This document shows positions 16,148 to 24,331 of a stretch of DNA of 64,000 bases, piece by piece. Each line of letters opens with the position of its first letter. The stretch's first letter is position 1. The DNA is from JAFLCM01 sp964510955. GTDB taxonomy: Bacteria > Planctomycetota > Phycisphaerae > Phycisphaerales > UBA1924. The DNA is taken from assembly GCA_964510955.1 (NCBI GenBank), contig CAZEDW010000003.1, positions 62,001-126,000 on the forward strand. The letters are read 5' to 3'. A program made the translations under genes and the position numbers. The notes under the pieces were generated by a model. It saw only the letters and a program-made list of their open reading frames with translations, ran no database searches and was not told the origin of the DNA.

Positions 16148-16909
16148 TCAGCGGTGGCGACGAACGGCGATCAGACCCGCCAGCCCGGCCAGCGCTCCAG
16201 CACCTGGGGCAGGCACTTCGACGTAGTGGAAGCCCAGATCGAAGCCATCGTAGGTGGCGTTGGTCGCGGGGCCGCCGAACTCGAGGGTGGTGGAGAGCTG
16301 GGTGTAGCCGTTGTAGCCGTGGAAGGTGCTGATGCCGGCGTCGACGCTGATGGCCAGGTAGTAGGTGAGGCCGGCGCCCAGGACCGGGTTGAGGAGGCCC
16401 CAGGTGAACGACTCGTCCACGACGTTGTAACCGTTGCCGTACTGCCAGCGGTTCTCGCCGCGGCCCATCAGGACCGGGTCAACCGCCGGGTTGGGGTTGA
16501 GCGGGTCGAGGGCCTGGTACATGTTGAACTCGGCGTAGCAGGAGGCATAGGGCGCGGAGAAGTCGCCGTTGCCGAGCACGAGCTTGTAGTTCATGTCAAA
16601 GAAGGTGTCGGTGACCTTGACGGGGATCAGGCCGACGGTGAAGAGCGTGAAGCTGTGGAGCTGCCAGCGTCCGGGCTGGGTGGTAGCGTACGGCAGGACG
16701 TAAGAGAAGTCGCCGCGGAGGTTGGCGGTGAACGACGAGGGCGTGAGGCTGTAGTCGGAGCTGGAGGACGAGCCGGCGACGAACGAGCCGCCGTATTGGG
16801 TGACGTAGCCGTAGCTGCCGGCGTACGAGACGCCGGCGAGTGCCGAGCCGGCGGTCGAGAGGGCGAGGGCGGCGGCGAACCAAGAGGCGATGAGGGACCG
16901 GGTACGCAT
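16148..16909 (-). CDS. Secreted protein with PEP-CTERM-like sorting signal
   Basis: The ATG at 16909 has GGAG six bases upstream and begins a clear signal peptide (MRTRSLIASWFAAALALS...AGSALAG). The mature part is rich in Tyr, Ser, Gly and Asn and probably forms a beta-sandwich. It ends in VPAPGAGALAGLAGLIAVRR plus His-Arg: a VPxP motif, a hydrophobic helix and a basic end, which is the layout of PEP-CTERM signals processed by exosortase. The open frame upstream to 16951 adds 14 residues without a signal-like character. No exosortase is in the window. Cell-surface or matrix location is inferred. Confidence 0.82.
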   Translation of the reverse strand: MRTRSLIASWFAAALALSTAGSALAGVSYAGSYGYVTQYGGSFVAGSSSSSDYSLTPSSFTANLRGDFSYVLPYATTQPGRWQLHSFTLFTVGLIPVKVTDTFFDMNYKLVLGNGDFSAPYASCYAEFNMYQALDPLNPNPAVDPVLMGRGENRWQYGNGYNVVDESFTWGLLNPVLGAGLTYYLAISVDAGISTFHGYNGYTQLSTTLEFGGPATNATYDGFDLGFHYVEVPAPGAGALAGLAGLIAVRRHR

Positions 16910-17001
16910 GACGTGCTCCGAGCTGGGGTGCTTTCGGGGCGGAGAACGCACCGCCCTCGGGCATGCGTGCGGAGACGGCGCGGGGCCCGGCGGGAGATTC
17001 C

Positions 17002-17031
17002 AAAAAGAAAAACCGACCCGCAGGGGGTCGG
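17002..17031 (-). terminator. Intrinsic terminator of rpmH
   Basis: A 7-bp GC stem (CCGACCC/GGGTCGG at 17013-17031) is followed on the minus strand by TTTTTCTTTTT. This is the best intrinsic terminator in the window and sits 30 bases past the rpmH stop. Confidence 0.88.
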
Positions 17032-17060
17032 CTGGAGTTTCCAGGTGATGGCGCGGGCCG

Positions 17061-17204
17061 CTACTTCTTGTCCGCGACGTTGAGTGACCGCCCGGCGCGA
17101 CGCTTGCGGTTAATCAACGCCCGGCCGCTCTTGGTCTTCATGCGAGCACGGAAACCGATGCGGCGCTTGCGCTGGCGCTTGGATGTCTTGTGGGGGTAAT
17201 GCAT
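17061..17204 (-). CDS. rpmH: 50S ribosomal protein bL34
   Basis: This gene encodes only 47 residues. Reading the minus strand from the ATG at 17204 gives MHYPHKTSKRQRKRRIGF, then RARMKTKSGRALINRKRR, AGRSL and a short acidic-basic tail. The run RTSKRQR(K)R..GFRARM.T..GR..I..RR..GR is diagnostic of bL34, a basic protein of the large ribosomal subunit. The usual partner rnpA is absent downstream; a PEP-CTERM gene is there instead, beyond a strong terminator, so rpmH is a single-gene unit here. rnc lies divergently 441 bases away. Confidence 0.96.
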   Translation of the reverse strand: MHYPHKTSKRQRKRRIGFRARMKTKSGRALINRKRRAGRSLNVADKK

Positions 17205-17645
17205 GGTCTTGCCTCGATGAAAAGCCCGGCTCCGGGCGCACCGAGCGGGCCGACGGCTCGCCGGGTGGGGAATGGGGGCGGAGAGGATAGCCGAATCGAG
17301 ACGCTGTTGCCACTACCCGGGAAGCTGGTAAACCAAGTTTGGATTTTGGAAGGATTCTTAGCGAAATTCGGCGCGGCTCATTGCCCGGAGGTTCCCGGTC
17401 GATACCCTGACAGAGCCGAGGGACGTTCCCCGGCCTGGACAGCGCCGCGCCGGTGAAGCCGTCGTTCGTGGGACAAGCCCACTGACCCGACGACGCCTTC
17501 GCCTTCGCGTCCGCCAGCGAGTTGTCAGCCGCCGTGCGCCCGCACCCGTGATTTCGGGGCGTGCACGCCGGGAGGCTGTGTCTGTCAGACGCCCCGCGTC
17601 CGCCGCCTTTCGTGGGCCGGCGCGCCGGGGACGAAGGATCGCCGC
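17205..17645. other. 441-base divergent intergenic region, rpmH / rnc
   Basis: No protein-like frame or tRNA is visible. A relatively AT-rich patch at about 17325-17375 probably carries the rpmH promoter. The remainder is GC-rich, and I see no clear motif in it. A structured RNA cannot be excluded by eye. Confidence 0.4.
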
Positions 17646-18476
17646 GTGAGCGTTGATGAATCCGTGATCGCTGAGTGCCAGCGCATTGTCGGGCATGAGT
17701 TCCGCGACCCGTCGCTGCTGGTGACCGCCCTGACGCACGCGTCGATCGCGCCCTCGCGGGTGGCGTCGAACGAGCGGCTGGAGTTCCTGGGCGATGCCGT
17801 GCTGGGGATGGTGGTGTGCGACTACCTGTTCCACACCTTCCCCGCCTCTCTGGAAGGCGACCTGACCAAGATCAAGTCGGCGGCGGTCTCACGCCGCATG
17901 TGCGCGCGGATCGCCAACGACCTGGGCCTGGACAAGCTGCTGGTGCTGGGCAAGGGGATGAAGACGCGGTCATCGATCCCGTCGTCGCTTTCCGCGGCGG
18001 TCTTGGAGTCGGTGATCGGGGCGCTGTATCTCGACGCGGGCATGGAGCGGGCGCGGGAGTTCCTGCTGCCTCTTCTCGCCTCGCACATCGAGGCCGCGGC
18101 CCAGAGCGGGCACCAGCAGAACTTCAAGAGCGTTCTGCAGCAGTACGGGCAGCAGGTCCTGTCGAGCCAGCCTCAATACGTCCTGCTCGACGAAAACGGG
18201 CCCGACCACGCCAAGGCGTTCCATGTCGCGGTCGAGATGGGCGGCACGCGCTACCCCGGCTGCTGGGCCAACAGCAAGAAGCAGGCCGAGCAGCAGGCGG
18301 CGCTCGCGGCACTGACGGTCCTCGGTGTGGTCCACGAAGACGGGAACGGCGACGTGGTGGTGCGCGAGACAGCGGCAATGGCGGGCGACCCGGGGCCCGA
18401 TGCGGATCATCCGCTATCGGATGACGGGCCGTCGCTTTACATGCCGGATGGCGATGGGGTGGGAGACGGGAATTAG
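17646..18476 (+). CDS. rnc: Ribonuclease III
   Basis: RNase III cleaves double-stranded RNA, including the rRNA precursor. The GTG at 17646 starts a 276-residue protein. The nuclease domain contains the signature NERLEFLGDAVLGMVV and, near residue 121, the second acidic site in LESVIGALYLDAG. The double-stranded-RNA-binding domain follows at about 158-228 (NFKSVLQQYGQQ...; NSKKQAEQQAALAAL). An acidic, Gly/Asp-rich tail of about 45 residues goes beyond the family's usual end and looks disordered. No era or acpP gene is adjacent. Confidence 0.97.
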   Translation: MSVDESVIAECQRIVGHEFRDPSLLVTALTHASIAPSRVASNERLEFLGDAVLGMVVCDYLFHTFPASLEGDLTKIKSAAVSRRMCARIANDLGLDKLLVLGKGMKTRSSIPSSLSAAVLESVIGALYLDAGMERAREFLLPLLASHIEAAAQSGHQQNFKSVLQQYGQQVLSSQPQYVLLDENGPDHAKAFHVAVEMGGTRYPGCWANSKKQAEQQAALAALTVLGVVHEDGNGDVVVRETAAMAGDPGPDADHPLSDDGPSLYMPDGDGVGDGN

Positions 18477-18570
18477 CGCGGCGAGACGGCGACCCGGATG
18501 CGCTGTCAGCCCGCTTGCCGGAGACCTTCCATGAGAACCCTGGTTGGAAACCGGAACGCTCGGCGTTACT

Positions 18571-20019
18571 TCACGGCGCCCACACATTCGCCGTATCACC
18601 AACGCGAGACGGTGACGCCGCTCCGTTGCTCCCATTCCCGGTCCCGGTTCCGGGGGCCGGGATGAGTCGCGTGTTCACCTCCGCGTGCAGCACGGGCACG
18701 GGATGCACCTCGCGCGGGAATGCCGCCGCGCTTGCGGGCGGCACCGTCACGCCGTTGAGGTGCATCTTGCCCGTGGACAGGCCGGGGAAGTGCTCGCCCT
18801 GCCAGCTCGCCGGATACTTGCTGTCGTCGAGCTCCAGCGCGGCCCTGGTCGGGTGCAGCGGGCGGAAGGTGTCGCACATCACGGCCAGCTCGGCGGTGTG
18901 GGTCGCGGCCAGGCTCGCCTCGATGGTGCCGGGGTGCGGGCCGTGGGGGATGCCCTGGGGGTGGGCGGTCAGGCTGCCCACCTCGATGCCCTTGCGGCTG
19001 CCGAAGTTGCCCTCGACGTAGTACAGGACCTCGTCCGAATCCAGGTTCGAGTGGTTGTACGGCACCTTGATGCTCTGCGGGTGATAGTCCAGCATCCGCG
19101 GGCAGAAGCTGCAGATCACGAAGTTGTGCGCCTCGAACGTCTGGTGGATCGGCGGCGGCATGTGCAGCTTGCCGGTGATGGGGCTGAAGTCGTCGATGTT
19201 GAAGATGTAGGGGTAGTAGCAGCCGTCCCAGCCCACGATGTCGAGCGGGTGGTAGTGGTAGACGTACTCGTGGATCAGGTCGCGGGCCTTGATGCGGACG
19301 GGGAAGTCGCCCTTCTCGTCCCAGGTCAGCGGCAGTTCGGGCAGGCGGAAATCACGCTCGCAGAACGGCGCGTGCTCCAGATATTGGCCGTGCTCTTTGC
19401 TCACATAGCGCTTGGGCGGGCCGTAGTGCGAGCCGTTGGTGGTCTCGATGAGGAGGTAGCGGCCGAACGGCGTGTTGTCGATGGACGGTCCGCCGTCCAA
19501 CGGTTTCCCGTCCGTCCCGTTCTTGCGCGCGTCCCACTTGATCGTGTAGATCACCCCCTTGGGGATGATGATGTAGTCCTTGGGCCCGAACTTCAGCGTG
19601 CCGAGCATGGTGTGGCACACGCCCGAGCCGAAGTGGATGAAGATGCACTCGTCGCCCTGGGCGTTCTTGTAGTGATAGGGCATCTGCTCGGCCGGGTTAC
19701 ACACCGCCATCTCGCAGTCGGCGTTGCCGAAGAGCACGACCCGTCCGGTGACGAAGTCGCCTTTGGGTTTCATGCGCGGGCCGCCGGTCATGACGTGGCG
19801 CATGCGCATGATGTCGGTCTCGACGTACTCGACCTTGGTGGAGTAGAGCGGCTTCCAGCCGTACACCTGCGTGGGCGGGTGGATGTGGTACATCGTGCCC
19901 GAGGGTCCGGTGAAGCCCTCGGTGCCAAAGAGCTCCTCGGAATACAGGCAGCCGTCGGGGCGCCGGAACTGCACGTGGCGCTTCTGGGGGAGCAGGCCGA
20001 GCTTGGTGTAGTAGGGCAT
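18571..20019 (-). CDS. hmgA: Homogentisate 1,2-dioxygenase
   Basis: HmgA opens the ring of homogentisate with Fe(II) and oxygen in tyrosine/phenylalanine breakdown. The ATG at 20019 has AAGGA upstream and starts MPYYTKLGLLPQKRH, which fits the family start; the longer open frame upstream is non-coding. Cupin-fold segments with likely iron ligands are visible: VYHYHPLDIVGWDGCYYPYI, PHGPHPGTIEASL and LYYVEGNFGSRKG. About 40 extra residues at the C-terminus are rich in Gly/Thr/Asn and low in complexity. No other homogentisate-pathway gene is in the window, so the enzyme stands alone here. Confidence 0.93.
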   Translation of the reverse strand: MPYYTKLGLLPQKRHVQFRRPDGCLYSEELFGTEGFTGPSGTMYHIHPPTQVYGWKPLYSTKVEYVETDIMRMRHVMTGGPRMKPKGDFVTGRVVLFGNADCEMAVCNPAEQMPYHYKNAQGDECIFIHFGSGVCHTMLGTLKFGPKDYIIIPKGVIYTIKWDARKNGTDGKPLDGGPSIDNTPFGRYLLIETTNGSHYGPPKRYVSKEHGQYLEHAPFCERDFRLPELPLTWDEKGDFPVRIKARDLIHEYVYHYHPLDIVGWDGCYYPYIFNIDDFSPITGKLHMPPPIHQTFEAHNFVICSFCPRMLDYHPQSIKVPYNHSNLDSDEVLYYVEGNFGSRKGIEVGSLTAHPQGIPHGPHPGTIEASLAATHTAELAVMCDTFRPLHPTRAALELDDSKYPASWQGEHFPGLSTGKMHLNGVTVPPASAAAFPREVHPVPVLHAEVNTRLIPAPGTGTGNGSNGAASPSRVGDTANVWAP

Positions 20020-20422
20020 GGATGGTCCTTGGCAGTCGGGACGGAAATACGAGGGGCAACGGAGGAGGCAGAGTGTCCGCTTGGGGGAGGGCGGTGGAAG
20101 TGTACGAACGCTGATTTTGGATTGGGCGCCTCCCCTCGCAAAGGCGAGGGCAATCGCGTCACAGGCATCTGGTGGGTCAGGTGTCCCGCCCAAATCGCCC
20201 CGAAGCCTCGATCTCGGCCGAGAATGCTGTTGCCTCGGCACGTTGAGTCCCACCGCGGCGGGACCCGCCGACGGCGGCGCGATCTGGCGATTGCCCTGTC
20301 GCTGACAATTGCTGCGATTCTTCGTGCGATTCTTCCGGGCAGGTACGCCGAATTGTCTTGTTCCGTCTCTGACCGGCTGGTAGCGTGAGGGAGCCCCGGA
20401 CTCGGCCTGCGAGGTGAGACCC
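20020..20422. other. 403-base intergenic region, hmgA / beta-helix genes
   Basis: This gap between divergent genes must contain promoters for both. A short hairpin (GTCCC/GGGAC around 20248-20265) is present. Otherwise I see no ORF, RNA gene or repeat. Confidence 0.4.
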
Positions 20423-21493
20423 ATGATGAAGCGTGCTGCTGCTTTGGCGTGCCGGACGATTGTGTCGGCGCTGTGCCTTGCCCCCTCCGCCCCGGGTGGC
20501 CCCTTGACCCCCCCACCGGGCCCGGTGGTGAGCACGCCCGGTCCCGAGCCTCGTACCCCGATCAACGCAAGCACCACCCCCGGCGACGCCGACAGCCTGT
20601 ACAGGATCACCCAGCCTGGGAGCTACTTCCTGCAGGACAACATCACCGGCGTCGCGGCGAAGTACGGGGTCGAGATCGCCGCCAACGGTGTCACCATCGA
20701 CCTCAACGGCTTCGAGCTGGTCGGCGTTCCAAACTCGTTGAACGGCATCCAGGGCACCATCGACGGCATCCAGCGCACCACCATCCTGAACGGCACGGTC
20801 AGGGATTGGGAGGGCTCGGGCATTTACATCGGCGGCGGGTCATTCGGCTCATCCTCGGGCTCGCGCATCGAGAACGTCATCGCGTCGGGCAACGGGCAAA
20901 CCGGCTTGACCACGGGGTTCTTCGGGTCCAACGCCGTCGTGTCAAACTGCGTCGCGACGGGCAACGGGGGCAACGGCATCTCGGTGTACGGCGGGTGCGT
21001 TGTTCAGTCGTGCGTGGGCTCAGCGAACGGATCCAGCGGGATCACGGGCGCCTCGGGCACCATCATCCGTGATTGCACGGCCGTCTCCAACGACGGCGAT
21101 GGCATCTACGCCGACGCCGCCTCGGTCATCAACTGCAGCGCCTCATCCAACGACAGCGACGGCATCTACGTCACCGACGGGTGCCTCATCCGGGGCAACC
21201 GCTGCCGATCCAACGGCGCTGGCGTCGCAAACGATGGGGCCAACATCCACGTGCTGGGAAGCGACAACCGGATCGAGGACAACAACTGCCTGTCCGCCGA
21301 CCGTGGCATCGAGGTCTCCGCCACCGGGAACATCCTTCTCCGCAACACCTGCAGCGGCAACACCACCAACTGGGAGGTCATCGCCGGCAACCGATTGCTG
21401 GTGGTGAACGCCGCCTCCGCCGCGGCGGTCAGCGGGAACTCGGGCGGGGCGTCGCTGGGTTCGACGGACCCCAACGCGAACTTCACCTATTGA
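20423..21493 (+). CDS. Secreted right-handed parallel beta-helix protein, copy 1
   Basis: The start is at ATGATG (20423) behind GAGGTGA. The 356-residue product has a short signal segment (AALACRTIVSALCLAPSAPG), then a Pro-Gly linker (PPPGPVVSTPGPEPRTPI) and DADSLYRITQPGSYFLQDNI. It then folds as tandem beta-helix coils (NCVATGNGGNGISVYGGC, DCTAVSNDGDGIYADAAS, NCSASSNDSDGIYVTDGC), each about 20-22 residues. The end is STDPNANFTY. It is the first of three tandem relatives. Polysaccharide lyase or surface-adhesin roles are possible, but no catalytic residues are recognisable. Confidence 0.87.
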   Translation: MMKRAAALACRTIVSALCLAPSAPGGPLTPPPGPVVSTPGPEPRTPINASTTPGDADSLYRITQPGSYFLQDNITGVAAKYGVEIAANGVTIDLNGFELVGVPNSLNGIQGTIDGIQRTTILNGTVRDWEGSGIYIGGGSFGSSSGSRIENVIASGNGQTGLTTGFFGSNAVVSNCVATGNGGNGISVYGGCVVQSCVGSANGSSGITGASGTIIRDCTAVSNDGDGIYADAASVINCSASSNDSDGIYVTDGCLIRGNRCRSNGAGVANDGANIHVLGSDNRIEDNNCLSADRGIEVSATGNILLRNTCSGNTTNWEVIAGNRLLVVNAASAAAVSGNSGGASLGSTDPNANFTY

Positions 21494-21538
21494 GCAAGGG
21501 GCGGTGCCGCCGCCCATGCGAATGCGAGGAGAGTCATC

Positions 21539-22645
21539 ATGCGTGTGCAACGAGCTTGGTCAATGAGTTCCGGAATCGCCTGCGCCGCGGCGGTGCTGGC
21601 GGGTTGGTTGATCGTGATTGGAGCCACAGAATGCCGCGCCGGCGACCTTGACCCGCCGGCGGGCCCGGTGGCGGAGACGGGCAAGCGGCTCCGCGAACTC
21701 GAGCCACGCACGGCGTTGACCATCGAGAACACGCCCGGGAGCGTCGATGCGCGGTACATCATCACGGCTTCGGGCAGCTATTACCTGACGTCCAACGCCA
21801 GTCTCGCCGGGCAGCCGCTGATCCTTGTGCAGCCCACGGCACGAGATGTGACAATCGACCTGATGGGGTTCCAGGTGACGATGAACGTGCTCGCCTCATT
21901 GCTGGAGACTGACCCCGCTTTCATCGGGACGATCACGCTGCGCAACGGCTCGGTGCACGGCTTCACGACCAGCTCGGGGCGCACCATCATCCTGGGCAAC
22001 ACCGCCGCGGCGGTGACGTGCGAGGACCTGCGGATCGAGGACGCGCGGGACGGGCTGACGCTGGGCGACAACGCCGTGGTGCGCCGGTGCCTGTTGCGGA
22101 CCTGCGCCAACCTCCAAGACGCCGCCGCGATCAGCGCGGGATCTGGGTCGCTGGTCGAGTCGTGCACCGTGCGCGACGTGACGCACTCGGGTTCCGGCGC
22201 GTGCATCCGCGTGGGAGCCAACTCGATGGTGCGTCAGAACACGATCACCCAGATCGGATCGGTCGCAACGGGGATTGACGTCGGTTCCGGGTGCATCGTC
22301 GAGGGCAACATCGTGCGGTGCGACACCAACGCCGTGGCGTTCACGGCCATCCGGACCAACGCGACGGCGGTAGTCCGCGGCAACTCCGTGACGGCAACCG
22401 CGGCGCTAACAGTGACGGGCGTGTCCGGCGCCTCGTCGAGCACCGTGTGCGACAACTTCTTTTCCTCGTGCGACACGGGCGTCTCGCTGGCAACGGGCAC
22501 CGAGTGCGTGGTGGTGCGTAATCACTTCCGGAACTCGACCACCGACGTGCAGGCGACCTTCCCGGCGTCCAACATCATCGGCCCGACAATCGGCCCCGGC
22601 GGCGCCGCCGCGAGCAACAACCCGCACGCGAACTATTCGAACTGA
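21539..22645 (+). CDS. Secreted right-handed parallel beta-helix protein, copy 2
   Basis: GAGGAGA precedes the ATG at 21539. The signal peptide is good (SSGIACAAAVLAGWLIVIGA). The linker is DPPAGPVAETGKRLRELEPR, after which SVDARYIITASGSYYLTSNA matches the conserved entry segment of copies 1 and 3. Beta-helix coils follow, less regular than in copy 3, with many Cys residues at corresponding turns (VVRRCLLRTCANLQ, LVESCTVRDVTHSG). It ends NNPHANYSN, a variant of the shared tail. It lies 45 bases after copy 1, so the pair is probably one transcript. The function is unknown. Confidence 0.85.
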   Translation: MRVQRAWSMSSGIACAAAVLAGWLIVIGATECRAGDLDPPAGPVAETGKRLRELEPRTALTIENTPGSVDARYIITASGSYYLTSNASLAGQPLILVQPTARDVTIDLMGFQVTMNVLASLLETDPAFIGTITLRNGSVHGFTTSSGRTIILGNTAAAVTCEDLRIEDARDGLTLGDNAVVRRCLLRTCANLQDAAAISAGSGSLVESCTVRDVTHSGSGACIRVGANSMVRQNTITQIGSVATGIDVGSGCIVEGNIVRCDTNAVAFTAIRTNATAVVRGNSVTATAALTVTGVSGASSSTVCDNFFSSCDTGVSLATGTECVVVRNHFRNSTTDVQATFPASNIIGPTIGPGGAAASNNPHANYSN

Positions 22646-22651
22646 GGGGAA

Positions 22652-22712
22652 GGCATGAGGCATAAAGCGTAGGGCATGAGGGCATCAAGGCATCACGGCA
22701 TCTGGGCATCGA
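22652..22712 (+). repeat. GGCATNA(N) short tandem array in the gap before beta-helix copy 3
   Basis: Units in order are GGCATGA, GGCATAA, AGCGTAG (degenerate), GGCATGA, one G, then GGCATCAA, GGCATCAC, GGCATCTG and GGCATCGA. The same units recur at 39938-39974 (reverse orientation) and 53331-53359. Confidence 0.85.
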
Positions 22713-22765
22713 GACAGGAGCTCGGGGGAGAAATCCTCGACCGCCGAAGAGAGAGAGATCGCAGC

Positions 22766-24238
22766 ATGACCACCTTCCGCACCGTTCTGTTCCGGTCCAT
22801 TGTGGTTGCGTCCTTCGCGCTCTTGTCGCCTATCGCGGACGGGGGTCCGCTCGATCCGCCGCCCGGCCCGGTGTCGCCGACGCCCGGCCCGGAGCCGCGC
22901 ACAGTCATCAACGACGCGAATACCCCGGGCGACGCCGACAGCCTCTTCAGGATCACGCAGCCCGGCTCGTACTACCTCGCCGGCAATATCAGCGTGCCCG
23001 CCGCCCGCGTGGGCATCGAGGTCGCCACGAGCGACGTAACCATCGACCTGAACGGGTTCCAGCTCGCGGGGTTCCTCTCGCAGAACCTCGACGGCGTGCG
23101 GATCGAGAGCGGGATCCCGCGCCGAAACGTGATTGTCCGCAACGGCAGCGTGGTGCAGTGCGGCGGTGTCGGCGTCAATTTCGGCAACGGCATTCAGTGC
23201 GTTGTCGAGCGGGTCAACGCCGTCAACAACTCAGGCGGGGGCATCACCGTCGGTGATGGTTCCCGCGTGGAGAGTTGCACGGCGAGCCAGAATCAGGGGC
23301 TCGTCGGCACTGCGCCGGGCTTGGCCGTTGGCGCCGGCTGCGTCATCCGCGGCTGCGCGGCGGTCTCGAACTCGGGCCACGGCATCACCGCGGGGCAGGC
23401 GTCCACGCTGGATCACTGCGTCGCGCGGGGCAACGGCGGAACAGGGATCGACACCGCCCGCACCTGCACGCTCACCGCCTGTTCCGCCGCCGAGAACGCG
23501 CTGGGAATCGACGTGGGCGGCGGCTGCACCGTCACCGCCTGCACCGCCAACAACAACACCGGGATCGGCATCACCACCGACGACGCCTCCATCGACGACG
23601 GGGGCACCACCATCTCCGGCTGCTCGGCGGCGGGCAACGGCGGGCGCGGCATCGTAGCCTTCATCGGTTGCTCGATCATCGAGTGCTCCACCCGACGCAA
23701 TGTCGGCGTCGGGATCCAAGCCGACTTCGGCGCCGCCATCACGGGGTGCTCGAGCGGTTTCGACTCCGGCGGAGGGATCATCGGCGGCACCGGTGCCGCG
23801 ATCACCCACTGCGCCGTGTTCAACAGCGGCGGCATCGGGATCAGCGCCGGGGCCGCCACCACCGTGGCCGACTGCGCCAGCCGCGCCAACTCGCTCGACG
23901 GCATCGTCGCCTTCAACGGCTGCGTTATCCGCGCCAACAAATCGAGCGGTAACGGCCCGACCGCTGCCGGCGGCTCGGGCATCCTGCTCACCGGCTCGGA
24001 CAACCGCGTCGAGGGCAACAACTGCACAGGCAACGCCGACTACGGCATCGAATCGACTGCGGGCGGCAACCTGATCATGGCCAACTCGATCAGCGGCAAC
24101 ACGCTCGGCGCGTTCAGTCTGGCCGCCAACAACCGGGTTGCACCCATCGTGTCCGCCCCGGCCAGCGGGGTGGTCTCCGGCGTCACCGGCGCGGCGGGGC
24201 TGGGCACCACGGACCCCCTGGCGAACATCGTGTATTGA
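22766..24238 (+). CDS. Secreted right-handed parallel beta-helix protein, copy 3
   Basis: The ATG at 22766 follows GAGAGAGA and starts a signal peptide (MTTFRTVLFRSIVVASFALL). An upstream in-frame start at 22676 would put the repeat array and charged residues before the signal, so it is rejected. The linker DPPPGPVSPTPGPEPRTVIN and DADSLFRITQPGSYYLAGNI are nearly the same as in copy 1. The body has about fifteen coils of 18-24 residues with the pattern C-x-A-x(2-5)-N-x-G-x-GI (NSGHGITAGQASTLDHCVA; NNTGIGITTDDASIDDGGT). The end is TTDPLANIVY. At 490 residues it is the longest copy, through extra coils. Confidence 0.87.
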   Translation: MTTFRTVLFRSIVVASFALLSPIADGGPLDPPPGPVSPTPGPEPRTVINDANTPGDADSLFRITQPGSYYLAGNISVPAARVGIEVATSDVTIDLNGFQLAGFLSQNLDGVRIESGIPRRNVIVRNGSVVQCGGVGVNFGNGIQCVVERVNAVNNSGGGITVGDGSRVESCTASQNQGLVGTAPGLAVGAGCVIRGCAAVSNSGHGITAGQASTLDHCVARGNGGTGIDTARTCTLTACSAAENALGIDVGGGCTVTACTANNNTGIGITTDDASIDDGGTTISGCSAAGNGGRGIVAFIGCSIIECSTRRNVGVGIQADFGAAITGCSSGFDSGGGIIGGTGAAITHCAVFNSGGIGISAGAATTVADCASRANSLDGIVAFNGCVIRANKSSGNGPTAAGGSGILLTGSDNRVEGNNCTGNADYGIESTAGGNLIMANSISGNTLGAFSLAANNRVAPIVSAPASGVVSGVTGAAGLGTTDPLANIVY

Positions 24239-24331
24239 GCGGCGGAGCGCACGAACATCGGCCCCCGTGCAAAGGCCGTGGACGCGCGGGACTGGTCCTT
24301 CGATCCGCTGGGAGGGTGACCGCGCCGGCGT

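Noticed and set aside
17205..17645. Possible RNase P RNA or tmRNA next to rpmH
   Set aside because: I looked for the conserved GAGGAAAGTCC and ACAGA motifs and a tRNA-like end and did not find them.
18685..20388. 567-codon frame opposite hmgA
   Set aside because: The hmgA frame is fully conserved; this one is its complement.
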